A stretch of 64,000 nucleotides of DNA from contig NZ_RJKV01000001.1 of NCBI RefSeq assembly GCF_003751305.1, positions 1,283,586 through 1,347,585 of the forward strand, read 5' to 3'. The stretch is from Stenotrophomonas rhizophila. GTDB taxonomy: Bacteria; Pseudomonadota; Gammaproteobacteria; Xanthomonadales; Xanthomonadaceae. Numbering within the stretch: position 1 is the stretch's first letter; every line of letters starts with the position of its first letter. The position numbers and the translations under genes are program-made. The notes beneath the pieces are model-generated. The model saw nothing but the letters and a program-made list of their open reading frames with translations. It had not been told where the DNA came from and made no database searches. This document shows positions 43,844 through 54,720 of the stretch, in pieces.

Positions 43844-46642
43844 GTGGACCAAGGGATTATCGCGAGTCTGCTGCAGCACCCGCTGGCTTCGGCGCTGGTC
43901 ATCCTCGACCGTGCCGGTCGACCCCTCGCGGCCAACCCGGCCGCGCGTGAGCATGGGCTGCCGGCGACGATCGCTGCGTACGGTGAGATGCTGGAGGACC
44001 TGCGCCTGCTCGCCGCGGATGGCGGCCTGATTCCCTGCCAGCTGCCGGGCGGCCCGGCCGGTCGCTTCGATGGTTGGATGCGCGCCGTGCACGACCCCGA
44101 CGGCCACCTGTTGGCCTTTACCGTGAGCGTGCCCGAGCCGGTCGCCAGCGTTGCCGGCAGCCGCTGGGAAGTAGCGCTGGATCACGCGGGCCACGGGCTG
44201 TGGGACTGGGATCTGCCCAGCGACAGCGTGCGCCGCTCGCGCCGCTGGGATGGCCAGCCGATCGAGGAGTCCGATGCCCATGCAGACGGCGTCAGCGCGC
44301 TGCTGGAGCATGTCCACCTCGACGATCAGCCGGCCGTACGCGCCGCACTGGATGCGCACCTGCGCGGGGACAACGCCGCCTACACTGCCCAGTTCCGCGC
44401 CCGCCACCCCGATGGCGAGTGGCGCTGGGTGCTGGACCGCGGCCGCGTGGTCACCCGGACCGCCGATGGCCAGCCGCTGCGCATGGTGGGTACCCATACG
44501 GACATCCAGGCCCAGAAGCAGATGGAAGCCCAGCTGCGCGAGCAGCAGGTGCACCTGCGCGAAGCCCAGCGCATCGCCAGCATGGGCAGCTGGTCGTGGG
44601 ATCCGGAGGCGCGCCAGTTCTGGTGGTCGCCGGAGTTCCGGGCCCTGCTCCAGACCGGCGATGACCCCATGCACGGCCGGCGCCACTGGCTGCGTCAGCT
44701 GGAACCGCAATCCCGCGGCCGGCTGCGTCGCGCCTGGCGCCGGATGTGGCGCGATGGCGCAGCGGCCACGCTGGAGCTGGAACTGACCCGCAGCACCGGC
44801 AATGCGCTTTACCTGCGCGTGTGGATGCAGCCGCTGGTCGGCCCGGAAGGGCGTATCCAGCGCCTGCTCGGCCAGGTCCAGAACATCACCGAACAGCACC
44901 AGACCGACGCGCTGATCCGCTGGCGCACCGAACTGCTCAACCGCGTCTCGGCCCTGGGCCGCATCGGCGGCTGCGAGATAGAAGTGGCCACCCGCCACAT
45001 GCAGTGGACCGAGGAGTGCTACCGCATCCATGGCCTGCGCAAGGAACCGATCACGCTGGACCAGGCCCTGAGCCTGTACACGCAGGACTCGCGCGACGCG
45101 TTCGAGGCGGCGTTGCTGCGTATCGCAGACGGTGGCCTCCCCGAGCAGCTGGACCTGTGCTTCTACCGCCAGTCCGGCCTGCGCATCTGGGTGCAGGTGC
45201 TGATCGAGCTGGACCACCGCGATGGCCTGCCGACACGGTTCGTGGTGCTGTTCCGTGACATCACCCGCGAGCGCGAAGCCAATGAGCGCATCGAGCTGCT
45301 GGCCCACTACGATCTGCTCACCGGCCTGCCCAACCGCATGCTGCTGCGCGAGCAGACCGCCGATGCGATCGAGGAAGCGCGCGATCGCGGCAGCCCGCTG
45401 GCGATGCTCTTCATCGATCTGGATGGCTTCAAGACCATCAACGACACCTTCGGCCACGCCACCGGCGATGCGCTGCTCAAGGCGGCCGCTTCGCGCCTGC
45501 ACCAGAGCCTGCGCAACAACGATCTGTTCGGCCGTTTCAGTGGCGACGAATTCATCGTCGTGCTGCGCGACCTCGCCGCACCGGAAGACGCGGGCCACGT
45601 GGCACGCAAGCTGATCGCCTCGCTGGCCGAACCCCTTCACCGTGGCGAAAGCACGCTGAAAGTCGGCGCCAGCGTCGGCATCGCGATGCTGGACGACACC
45701 CGCCAGGATTTCGAAACCCTGCTGCGCGCCGCCGATGCGGCGATGTACGCCGCCAAGGAAGCCGGGCGCAACACCTATCAGTACTACAGCCAGGACGCAC
45801 TGGCCAAGATCCAGCGCAAGCTGGAGATCGAGCACGCGCTGCTCGGTGCGATCGAGCGCGAAGAGTTCACCCTGGCCTACCAGCCGCTGCTGCACGCCGA
45901 GAACGATCAGCCGCCGGCCATCGAGGCGCTGCTTCGCTGGCATCGGCCCGGATTCGGCTACTGCAGCCCCGCTGAGTTCATCCCGATCGCCGAGAAGTGT
46001 GGAGAGATCGTGCGCATCGGCGATTGGGTGCTGGCCGAGGCGTGCCGACAAGCGGCGGCCTGGGATGCGGCCGGGCTGGAGTTCGACCGTGTGGCCGTGA
46101 ACGTTTCGGCCGTGCAGCTGCGTGACCGCGGCTTTGCCGAGCGCGTAATCGATATCTGCCACGCGCACGGCTGGCCGCCGCAGCGGCTGGAGCTGGAACT
46201 GACCGAGTCCGCGCTGATCCGTGACACCGACGTGCTGCGCCACTGCTTCGATGTGCTGGAGCGTCACGGCGTGCCACTCGCGGTGGACGACTTCGGTACC
46301 GGCTTCTCGAACCTGCACTACCTCAACCGGTTCCCGGTCGGTCGCCTGAAGATCGACCGCAGTTTCGTCCAAGGGATGCTGCACGATGCCGGCACCGCCG
46401 AAGTCACCCAGGCGATCGTGCACCTCGGCCATGCCCTGGGCATGAAGGTCGTGGCGGAAGGCGTGGAGACCGCGCAGGAAGAAGCCATGCTGCGCCGCCA
46501 AGGCTGCGATGAGATACAGGGTTACCTGTACTCGCGCCCGTTGGCGCCCCGCGATCTGGCGAAGTGGTTGAAACTGGGCACCCAGACGCCGGCGCGTGAG
46601 AGTCTGGAAGTGGCGACGCACGCGGTGCAACTGCAAGACTGA
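43844..46642 (+). CDS. PAS-GGDEF-EAL c-di-GMP turnover protein
   Basis: A 932-residue soluble protein from GTG 43844 (GGAG nine bases upstream). Several PAS/PAC modules fill residues 1 to about 480 (for example LDHAGHGLWDWDLPSD, FQNITE-type PAC ends). The GGDEF domain (about 485-650) has SGDEF at about residue 566, with an RNND inhibitory site upstream. The EAL domain (about 670-915) has all key motifs intact: IEALLRW, LELTESAL, VDDFGTGFSNL, KIDRSF, VVAEGVET and QGYLYSRPL. Phosphodiesterase activity is likely; cyclase activity is possible. The gene is divergent from the kinase/regulator pair and followed by a GTCTGCG-TTGG-CGCAGAC hairpin at 46652-46669. Confidence 0.93.
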   Translation: MDQGIIASLLQHPLASALVILDRAGRPLAANPAAREHGLPATIAAYGEMLEDLRLLAADGGLIPCQLPGGPAGRFDGWMRAVHDPDGHLLAFTVSVPEPVASVAGSRWEVALDHAGHGLWDWDLPSDSVRRSRRWDGQPIEESDAHADGVSALLEHVHLDDQPAVRAALDAHLRGDNAAYTAQFRARHPDGEWRWVLDRGRVVTRTADGQPLRMVGTHTDIQAQKQMEAQLREQQVHLREAQRIASMGSWSWDPEARQFWWSPEFRALLQTGDDPMHGRRHWLRQLEPQSRGRLRRAWRRMWRDGAAATLELELTRSTGNALYLRVWMQPLVGPEGRIQRLLGQVQNITEQHQTDALIRWRTELLNRVSALGRIGGCEIEVATRHMQWTEECYRIHGLRKEPITLDQALSLYTQDSRDAFEAALLRIADGGLPEQLDLCFYRQSGLRIWVQVLIELDHRDGLPTRFVVLFRDITREREANERIELLAHYDLLTGLPNRMLLREQTADAIEEARDRGSPLAMLFIDLDGFKTINDTFGHATGDALLKAAASRLHQSLRNNDLFGRFSGDEFIVVLRDLAAPEDAGHVARKLIASLAEPLHRGESTLKVGASVGIAMLDDTRQDFETLLRAADAAMYAAKEAGRNTYQYYSQDALAKIQRKLEIEHALLGAIEREEFTLAYQPLLHAENDQPPAIEALLRWHRPGFGYCSPAEFIPIAEKCGEIVRIGDWVLAEACRQAAAWDAAGLEFDRVAVNVSAVQLRDRGFAERVIDICHAHGWPPQRLELELTESALIRDTDVLRHCFDVLERHGVPLAVDDFGTGFSNLHYLNRFPVGRLKIDRSFVQGMLHDAGTAEVTQAIVHLGHALGMKVVAEGVETAQEEAMLRRQGCDEIQGYLYSRPLAPRDLAKWLKLGTQTPARESLEVATHAVQLQD

Positions 46643-46727
46643 TCCCCAGGCGTCTGCGTTGGCGCAGACCGGAACATCTTCGCGCCGCATGCCTGCCGCG
46701 CGAAGGATGCCGGGTGGCAGCGGGTCT

Positions 46728-47040
46728 CTACCAATCTTCGCGGTGCGGCAGCAATGCCCATGCCTTCAGTGCGTCCTGTCTGAACAGGTGCAGCTCCCCG
46801 TCTTCCGCCAGGCCCTGCCAACCAACGGCAGCGTCTGAAGAACTCCGCTGACCGTGGCGGGCGTTTGCCTTCCTCGAACCCCCAGCCAGGGAGATACTCC
46901 CGTTGATGCCGGCGCAGTTGCAGGTGTGGCGGAATCAGGTCGCCTGCATCACGCTGCCCGCGCACGGGGAAGGCGATCATCCAGCCAGCGCGAAGGCGGG
47001 TCGTGCGTGGCGTAAGGGGGTGCCCGCACGGCTGTTCCAT
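46728..47040 (-). pseudogene. Frameshifted remnant of an unidentified gene
   Basis: Two minus-strand frames read as one protein if a single base is removed near 46811-46816. Upstream frame (from about 47040): LQLRRHQREYLPGWGFEEGK then PPRSAEFFRRCRWLAG. Downstream frame: LAEDGELHLFRQDALKAWAL then LPHREDW, stopping at 46728. Both halves look protein-like with few rare residues, and codon use is less GC3-rich than the neighbours, hinting at acquired DNA. I do not recognise the family, and the 5' end is unclear; part of it may lie in another frame up to about 47143. The rest of the interval 46643-47149 shows only the 46652-46669 hairpin. Confidence 0.4.
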
Positions 47041-47149
47041 CAGAGACGTGAGTTGACGGACATGGCCGTCGTGTCCGGAGTAGATACCGGCGAAGCGTCA
47101 GTCCGGAAACCGGTGCTTTTGAGGGTGACGCGTCGCCACCCATGCACGC

Positions 47150-47431
47150 TCAGCGCGCAGCAGCACCCAGATCATCGCCGCTGAGGCCCAGGTCCCAGGC
47201 CAGGCCGGCGAGGGCAGGATCGATGGGCGCGGCAGCGGGATCGACGGGCTGTCTGGCCAGCATCGCCAGCTCCTGCTGTGCCAGCCGTTCCAACTGCGCG
47301 ATCAGGGCGCGGCCCTGCAGCGGAGCGTGTTCTTTGATGGCTGCCCGGAGGGCGCCGTCGGTGGCCTGTACCACCGGCTCCGGGTCGGTGGGTGTCACGG
47401 ATGCAACGGACAACAGGGACGCATTCAACAT
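47150..47431 (-). CDS. Small hypothetical protein downstream of the chemoreceptor gene
   Basis: A 93-residue product from ATG 47431. It is helical and Ala/Leu/Gln-rich (LQGRALIAQLERLAQQELAM), with no signal peptide, membrane span or motif I recognise. The frame is open further upstream to 47518, but that part contains the hairpin at 47473-47496, so I prefer the internal ATG. It follows the chemoreceptor gene by 99 bases on the same strand. Function unknown; codon use is typical of the region, which favours a real gene. Confidence 0.5.
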   Translation of the reverse strand: MLNASLLSVASVTPTDPEPVVQATDGALRAAIKEHAPLQGRALIAQLERLAQQELAMLARQPVDPAAAPIDPALAGLAWDLGLSGDDLGAAAR

Positions 47432-47472
47432 CGGTCGATCATCTGCAGCCAAGGCGGGTAGTACAAGCACAA

Positions 47473-47496
47473 CGGCCCCGGGGTGAACCGGGGCCG
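47473..47496 (-). terminator. Stem-loop after the chemoreceptor gene
   Basis: A nine-base-pair GC stem (CGGCCCCGG/CCGGGGCCG) is followed on the minus strand by the weakly U-rich TTGTGCTTGT. It lies 34 bases past the chemoreceptor stop. Probably a weak terminator. Confidence 0.5.
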
Positions 47497-47530
47497 CAGG
47501 GTGTGCCGGGATGGACACGGTAACGCTGGA

Positions 47531-48721
47531 TCAGAACAGCTCGACCGCGCCGGCGGCCATGCTCTGCTGGGCGACCGCCTTGTGCGGCGGGCGCTCCCAC
47601 TCGGTGCGCATTTCGCGCAGGCGGGTGCCGGTGCGCTGCAGGGCCGACACCACCTCTTCGTCGAACACGCCGCCATTACGGTGCAGCAGTTCCTGCAGGG
47701 CCACCGCTTCGCGGTTGATCGCGGTCAGGCGGTCCAGGTGGGTATGCACGCCGCCCAGTGCCTGGGTGGCGATGTCTTCGAACTGCAGGGCGCGGACCGC
47801 TTCGGCCACGCTGCTGTCGATGGCGCGACCGCACTCGGAGATCTCGCGCATGCCATCGCCCAGCGAGGCATTGATCTGGGCCACGTTGTCCAGCATCTGC
47901 GCCGCTTCATGGCGAGCTTCGCGGGAACGGTCCATATCGCGGGAGGCCATGTGCGAGACCGTCTCGCGCACCTTGGCGATGGCATCCTTGGAGCTGTGGG
48001 CCAGCTTGCGGATCTGCTCGTTGAAGGTGGTGGAGCGCTCGGACAGGTTGCGGACTTCGTCGGCGACCACTGCGAACCCGCGACCGGCTTCACCGGCACG
48101 CGCTGCTTCGATGGCGGCGTTCAAGGCCAGCAGGTTGGTCTGGTCGGCAATCGACTTGACGTCCTCCAGCAGCGCGAAGATCCCATCCAGGTGCTGCGCC
48201 ATCTGATCGATGTGCTGCACGGTGTTGCTGCTCTGGCCGCTGACCTGTTCCAGCGCTTCGACCAGCTGTTCCATGCGGTGGCTGGCGTGCTGGGCAAACC
48301 GGGCCACGTCGACGCCGGCACCGCCATCTTCACCGGCGCGGTCGACGATGCGGGCCAGGGCCTGGCTTTGCTGGCGGGACTTGCGGTTCATGGCGTCGAA
48401 GCTGCCACCCAGGCCGCTGACCGCATGGCGGATCAGGTCACGGGCGCGTTCGACTTCGCCGCGGGAGCCTTCGATTTCGTTGCCGACGAACGAGCGCAGC
48501 TCGCTCAGCAACTGGTCCTGCTCACGCAGGATGCGGGCCTGCTCGGGCGACCGCTGGGTCTGGGCGCGAGCCGACCACCAGGCGAAGCCCAGCCAGCTGA
48601 GCGTCATCGTGGTCAGGATCGCCCAGCGAAGGGCGGCTGGCCACTCGAAGCCGATGGCAACGGGAAGCAGAAGAGTGAGGACCAGGGGGGCGGCCAAGCG
48701 GATGAAGAGGCGTGAGTACAT
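47531..48721 (-). CDS. Methyl-accepting chemotaxis-type signal transducer lacking a periplasmic domain
   Basis: A 396-residue chemoreceptor. Two adjacent N-terminal transmembrane helices (about residues 8-24 and 31-49) are joined by only a few residues, so there is no periplasmic ligand domain and no HAMP domain is evident. A long coiled coil leads to the conserved hairpin tip [19 protein letters not shown] followed by [16 protein letters not shown], which contacts CheA/CheW. It would sense a membrane or cytoplasmic cue. The ATG at 48721 is preceded by a strong sigma-28 promoter, placing it in the late flagellar regulon. Confidence 0.93.
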   Translation of the reverse strand: MYSRLFIRLAAPLVLTLLLPVAIGFEWPAALRWAILTTMTLSWLGFAWWSARAQTQRSPEQARILREQDQLLSELRSFVGNEIEGSRGEVERARDLIRHAVSGLGGSFDAMNRKSRQQSQALARIVDRAGEDGGAGVDVARFAQHASHRMEQLVEALEQVSGQSSNTVQHIDQMAQHLDGIFALLEDVKSIADQTNLLALNAAIEAARAGEAGRGFAVVADEVRNLSERSTTFNEQIRKLAHSSKDAIAKVRETVSHMASRDMDRSREARHEAAQMLDNVAQINASLGDGMREISECGRAIDSSVAEAVRALQFEDIATQALGGVHTHLDRLTAINREAVALQELLHRNGGVFDEEVVSALQRTGTRLREMRTEWERPPHKAVAQQSMAAGAVELF

Positions 48722-48750
48722 GGACGTTCTCGGGGAGGTGCACGGATGCT

Positions 48751-48777
48751 GTATCGGCCGTACCCCCGTTTGCTTTA
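48751..48777 (-). promoter_or_regulatory. Sigma-28 promoter of the chemoreceptor gene
   Basis: The minus-strand sequence TAAAGCAA-N11-GCCGATAC has exact FliA spacing, a perfect TAAAG in the -35 and seven of eight -10 bases. It lies 30 bases before the start codon, with AGGTGCACC between. Confidence 0.85.
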
Positions 48778-48884
48778 GCCATCCGCGTAATTTTCATGCA
48801 TCACCGCGGCGGGCTCGCGACCCTGCACACGCCCCGGTGCCGGCCCCCGCAAGGGCCCGGCGACCGGGTTTTCCGTGGTTCAGC

Positions 48885-49499
48885 TCAGCGCAGCTGACGG
48901 GCAACCGCTTCCAGCATCGCCTTGCGCGAGAACAGGAAGTCCCAGTACTGCCCGCCGGTCTGGCGCCACAGCACGGCCGAGCGGACCGCGGCCAGGAGCA
49001 GGGCGCGGATCTCGGCGACCACGCCGGCCTGGCCGAGGTAGTGCGGGTTGCCCTGGACCATCACGCGTGGCTTGAGATTGCTGATCGTGTCGGCGTACAG
49101 GCCACCCAGGGCGGCAAGCACGTCCGGGTGGGCGCTGTCACCCAGCTCGGTGGCCTGGGACTGGGCACGCTCGATACCGGTACTGACCGTGGCCACGATC
49201 CCGTGCTCGCGCACGAACCGGCGTTCGAGCTGCAGCACCGACAGCGCAAGGCGGGGCAGATGCTCGTCCTGTCCCTGGCTGCTCAGGTAGTTGTGCAGCA
49301 GGCGCAACCCGGGCGCGACATTGCTGGCGCTGCCGTAGATTTCCTGGGGGGTGGCGGCGTCAATGCGGAACACGCTGTCCACCGCAGTGCGGACCACGGC
49401 AGCTTCGGAGTGGCCGGTTTCGGCGATGCGGCGCACCTGCTGCAGGGCCTGGGCGATGCCGGCCAGAGCAAGAACGCGGTCGTCGACGGAAAAACTCAT
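48885..49499 (-). CDS. hflD: HflD-family protein (lysogenization regulator homologue)
   Basis: A 204-residue peripheral membrane protein, almost entirely helical. HflD in E. coli binds phage lambda CII and is otherwise of uncertain cellular role. The family pattern is visible in residues 5-35 ([20 protein letters not shown]) and in YLSSQGQ and NPHYL.Q....[20 protein letters not shown]. It overlaps the end of mnmA by four bases, the same mnmA-hflD pairing as in E. coli. The GC-rich imperfect hairpin at 48833-48868 lies downstream. Confidence 0.92.
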   Translation of the reverse strand: MSFSVDDRVLALAGIAQALQQVRRIAETGHSEAAVVRTAVDSVFRIDAATPQEIYGSASNVAPGLRLLHNYLSSQGQDEHLPRLALSVLQLERRFVREHGIVATVSTGIERAQSQATELGDSAHPDVLAALGGLYADTISNLKPRVMVQGNPHYLGQAGVVAEIRALLLAAVRSAVLWRQTGGQYWDFLFSRKAMLEAVARQLR

Positions 49500-50635
49500 G
49501 CAGCAGATACCTCGAAAGGAGAAGGGGTGGCGCGCAGGCGCTGTTCCAGGGGGGCGTCGGTGGCCGCAATGACGGCGCCACCAAGGCAGACCTCATCGTC
49601 ATACAACACCAACGATTGACCGGGGGTGACGGCGCGCTGCGGTCGGGCGAAGCGCACCGCCAGGGTGCCATCGTCGCGCACGGTGACCGTGCATGGTTCA
49701 TCGGGCTGGCGATAGCGGGTCTGTGCAGTGCAATCGAACTGGCGCGCGGGCGGAGCGCCGGCGATCCAGTGGGCGGTCTCGGAATGCAGCCGGGTCGACT
49801 GCAGCCACGGACTCTCGCGGTCCTGGTCGACATACAGCACGTTGCTGGCAACATCCTTGCCGACCACGTACCACGGCGCGGCCGGCCGGCCGCGCACGCC
49901 GCCGATGTTCAGGCCCTCGCGCTGACCCAGTGTGAAATAGAACACGCCGGGATGTTCGGCGATCAGGGCGCCATCCGGATCGCGGATGTCGCCGCTTTTC
50001 GCTGGCAGGTAACGGCCGAGGAACTCGCGGAAGTCGCGTTCACCAATGAAGCAGATGCCGGTGGAATCCTTCTTGGCATGGGTCGGCAGGCGCGCGTCCC
50101 GGGCGATCCGGCGCAGATCGTTCTTCTGCAGGTCGCCGATCGGGAACAGGGTCGCCGCCAGCTGTTGCTGGCCCAGCTGGTGCAGGAAGTAGCTCTGGTC
50201 CTTGCTGCGGTCGGCGCCGCGCAGCAGCGCCCAGCGCGCGCCGACCTGGGCGATGCGGGCGTAGTGCCCGGTCGCGATGCGCTCGGCGCCGAGCTCGCGC
50301 GCGGCGTCGAGGAAATGTTTGAACTTCACTTCGCGGTTGCACAGCACGTCCGGATTGGGGGTGCGCCCGGCGGCGTACTCGGCCAGGAAGTGTTCGAACA
50401 CGCCCTGCCAGTACTCGCCGGAGAAATCGCGGAAGTGGAACGGGATGCCGAGCAGGCCGCAGACCGCCACGGCGTCGCGGCGGTCATCCTCCGCGCGGCA
50501 GTCGCCGCTGCCGTCATCGGCCCAGTTCTGCATGAACAGGCCGGCGACCGGCTCGCCCTGCTGCACCAGCCGCCAGGCGGCCACCGAGGAATCCACGCCC
50601 CCGGAGACGCCCACCATTACGCGCGGCGTGCTCAT
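49496..50635 (-). CDS. mnmA: tRNA 2-thiouridylase MnmA
   Basis: Adds sulphur to uridine 34 of Glu, Gln and Lys tRNAs, using ATP and the Tus sulphur relay. It has 379 residues from the ATG at 50635. The PP-loop is [14 protein letters not shown] (about residues 8-21). The catalytic cysteines lie in [12 protein letters not shown] and [11 protein letters not shown]. Family blocks GHYARI and [12 protein letters not shown] are present. Long open frame upstream of the ATG is non-coding. It overlaps nudJ upstream and hflD downstream by four bases each. Confidence 0.97.
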   Translation of the reverse strand: MSTPRVMVGVSGGVDSSVAAWRLVQQGEPVAGLFMQNWADDGSGDCRAEDDRRDAVAVCGLLGIPFHFRDFSGEYWQGVFEHFLAEYAAGRTPNPDVLCNREVKFKHFLDAARELGAERIATGHYARIAQVGARWALLRGADRSKDQSYFLHQLGQQQLAATLFPIGDLQKNDLRRIARDARLPTHAKKDSTGICFIGERDFREFLGRYLPAKSGDIRDPDGALIAEHPGVFYFTLGQREGLNIGGVRGRPAAPWYVVGKDVASNVLYVDQDRESPWLQSTRLHSETAHWIAGAPPARQFDCTAQTRYRQPDEPCTVTVRDDGTLAVRFARPQRAVTPGQSLVLYDDEVCLGGAVIAATDAPLEQRLRATPSPFEVSAA

Positions 50636-51093
50636 CGGGCCTCCCGCACGATCGACAGCGGGTGGCGCTGGCCGGCCAGATAGTCGGCCACCACCTCCCA
50701 CACCAGCGGGCTGCGCAGGCGGGTGGGGTCGGCCTTGAGCTCGGCGGGCGTCAGCCACAGGGCACGCAGGATCCCGTCGTCCAGTGGACGATCGGGATCG
50801 TGCGACAGCGGCTCGGCCGCATAGGCAAAGCGCAGGAACGGCGTGCCATCCGGGGCGGTCCACTGGTAGGTGCCGATGAAGGCGCTCAGGCGCACCGTCC
50901 AGCCGGTTTCTTCCAGGGTTTCACGGCGGGCGGCCTCGGCCAGGGTTTCGTCCGGCTCCAGGTGCCCAGCCGGCTGGTTCAGCACCTGCCGGCCGTCGAT
51001 GGCTTCCTCGACCAGCAGCAGACGCCCGTCGCGGACCACAACCGTGGCCACGGTGACATGGGGCGCCCAGCGCGGTTCCTGCACGTCATTCAC
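50632..51093 (-). CDS. nudJ: Nudix hydrolase, NudJ-type phosphatase
   Basis: A 153-residue Nudix protein. The Nudix box is complete at about residues 43-65: G(5)E(7)REUxEExGU seen as [20 protein letters not shown] followed by TGW. The N-terminus [19 protein letters not shown] and the following [17 protein letters not shown] segment ([14 protein letters not shown]) are characteristic of NudJ, which acts on thiamine pyrophosphates and nucleoside tri- and diphosphates. Order nudJ-mnmA-hflD matches E. coli. The ATG at 51093 is two bases after the upstream gene's stop. Confidence 0.9.
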   Translation of the reverse strand: MNDVQEPRWAPHVTVATVVVRDGRLLLVEEAIDGRQVLNQPAGHLEPDETLAEAARRETLEETGWTVRLSAFIGTYQWTAPDGTPFLRFAYAAEPLSHDPDRPLDDGILRALWLTPAELKADPTRLRSPLVWEVVADYLAGQRHPLSIVREAR

Positions 51094-51094
51094 C

Positions 51095-51559
51095 TCAGTA
51101 CTCGTCCTGCTCGGTCAGCTCCAGCTCCATCGCATCGGCGGTGCGGACCGCCGCATCGATGGCGTCGCTGAGTGCCTCGGGGGTGGCATTGGCGTCAACC
51201 TTGACCACGAACATCGCCAGCTGATCCTGCTTCACCCACGCGCCCATCTTGGCATCCTGGGAGTCTTCGAGCAGGCGGTTGGCCACGGCGGCCGGGAACT
51301 GCTTGCCTGGCGAGTTGTAGGCCGGCGACCAGATCTCCCGGATCTTGTGCTTGCCGAATTCCTCGACGGTGGAGCGCACGAAAGCCAGCTGGCTGCGGCC
51401 ATCATCCATGTCGAAGACCATCTTGTAGTCGCCGTCTTCGTCCACCTCGTAGGTGTACTTCAGCGTGTCCAGAGCACGCCCGACAGCCTTGTCCGCTTCG
51501 GCCGCATGGGCGCTGGTGGCAGTGATGGCCAGCAGCAGTGCGGCAGCAATCCTTTTCAT
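51095..51559 (-). CDS. Predicted periplasmic protein of unknown function, YbjN-like
   Basis: A 154-residue product from ATG 51559, with an N-terminal Sec signal peptide (MKRIAAALLLAITATSAHA-A). The mature part is acidic and resembles the alpha/beta YbjN/chaperone-like fold: LDTLKYTYEVDEDGDYKMVF, LAFVRSTVEEFGKHKIREIW, then LAMFVVKVDANATPEALSDA. The resemblance is by pattern only. The stop is one base before nudJ, so it heads the nudJ-mnmA-hflD operon. It is divergent from clpS with about 95 bases between. Confidence 0.75.
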   Translation of the reverse strand: MKRIAAALLLAITATSAHAAEADKAVGRALDTLKYTYEVDEDGDYKMVFDMDDGRSQLAFVRSTVEEFGKHKIREIWSPAYNSPGKQFPAAVANRLLEDSQDAKMGAWVKQDQLAMFVVKVDANATPEALSDAIDAAVRTADAMELELTEQDEY

Positions 51560-51642
51560 GAAATCCCTGTGAAAGTCTGGTTGGAGAGTGCAGATTGTGA
51601 AGGGCGGCGGGGGGCAACGTCCAATCCGGCGGGGCAGGGCCC

Positions 51643-51648
51643 TATAAT
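51643..51648 (+). promoter_or_regulatory. Consensus -10 box directly ahead of clpS
   Basis: A perfect TATAAT ends six bases before the clpS ATG at 51655. No good -35 is visible at the normal distance. If used, transcription would begin at or beside the start codon, giving a leaderless clpS mRNA. Confidence 0.35.
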
Positions 51649-51654
51649 GTGGGG

Positions 51655-51987
51655 ATGCCCCGCGAGACTTCCCACGAAACTCATCACGACCATGGCGTGC
51701 TGCTTGAGCCTGCACGCCCCGAGGTCGCGCCTCCGCCGATGTACCAGGTGATGCTGTTGAACGACGACTACACCCCGATGGATTTCGTGGTGACGGTTCT
51801 GCAGCACTTCTTCTCGATGGATCTGGACAAGGCCACCCAGGTGATGCTCCACGTGCATACCCGCGGCCGCGGCGTGTGCGGGGTGTTCACCCGTGAAGTC
51901 GCCGAATCCAAGGTCGCCCAGGTCAATGAATTCTCGCGCATGAACCAGCACCCGCTGCTGTGCACGATGGAAAAGACCAGCGGCTGA
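51655..51987 (+). CDS. clpS: ATP-dependent Clp protease adaptor ClpS
   Basis: N-degron recognition adaptor that delivers proteins with Leu, Phe, Tyr or Trp N-termini to ClpAP. It has 110 residues from ATG 51655; GTG 51649 would add two. A flexible, His/Glu-rich N-terminal extension is followed by the conserved fold [20 protein letters not shown], then [20 protein letters not shown] with the N-end pocket residues, and [11 protein letters not shown]. It is divergent from the gene at 51559. clpA follows after 376 bases. Confidence 0.95.
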   Translation: MPRETSHETHHDHGVLLEPARPEVAPPPMYQVMLLNDDYTPMDFVVTVLQHFFSMDLDKATQVMLHVHTRGRGVCGVFTREVAESKVAQVNEFSRMNQHPLLCTMEKTSG

Positions 51988-52363
51988 CCGTTGGCGCGGG
52001 CCAGCACTGCGAGCGCCCGCGATCCGCACTGTTCCATCCACACTGACATCCGGCCCTCAGCGGCCGGCGTGTCCCTGCGCTGTATCTGCTGCGAAGCCCG
52101 TGCTGGCGGTCCGGCCATGGTAGCCGCGCCACGCCCTTCTCCGCGCCAGCGCCCGTCCGCCGCCACCTCCTCGGCTGATCGTGACAGTGCCATCACGGCC
52201 AAGCTGCCATTTCGTGGCCGGAAGATCGTGCATGATGGAGGCTCGTCGAATGGACGGAGCGATCAGGCAAGTGCTAACGCCGTCTGAACGCACTGATCCG
52301 CTAGGGTGATGGAAATCGTGAAGGTTGGCCGCATATTGTTCCTAACTGCCGCCGGAGTTAATC
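51988..52363. other. Intergenic region between clpS and clpA
   Basis: 376 bases with no convincing gene on either strand. A CGCGGGC/GCCCGCG stem lies close after the clpS stop (about 51993-52019), without a U-tract. The final bases contain the clpA ribosome-binding site (CCGGAG). I could not assign a promoter with confidence, and no tRNA is present here. Confidence 0.6.
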
Positions 52364-54643
<2,280 letters not shown>

Positions 54644-54672
54644 CGCCGGCCTCGACCGCGGCGATGAAATCG

Positions 54673-54699
54673 AAAAAGCCCCCGCAAGGGGGCTTTTTT
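54673..54699. terminator. Bidirectional rho-independent terminator between convergent genes
   Basis: AAAAAGCCCCC-GCAA-GGGGGCTTTTTT: an A/U-flanked GC stem with a GCAA tetraloop. The U-tract is present in both directions, so it can end clpA (plus) and the convergent gene at 54721-55089 (minus). Confidence 0.95.
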
Positions 54700-54720
54700 G
54701 TGCGCGGACCCGCGGCTTGC

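Noticed and set aside
43796..46690. A 964-codon minus-strand open frame over the PAS-GGDEF-EAL gene
   Set aside because: It is the antisense shadow of a clearly recognisable plus-strand gene; the His/Gln/Arg-rich product has no family features. Long antisense frames are common in DNA this GC-rich.
46643..46727. A c-di-GMP (GEMM) riboswitch or other structured RNA after the GGDEF-EAL gene
   Set aside because: Only a simple seven-base-pair hairpin is present; no tetraloop-receptor pair or conserved GEMM core could be found.
51988..52363. A tRNA between clpS/clpA and infA, as serW in E. coli
   Set aside because: No cloverleaf, T-loop GTTCGAATC-type sequence or CCA end was found here or at 54644-55303.
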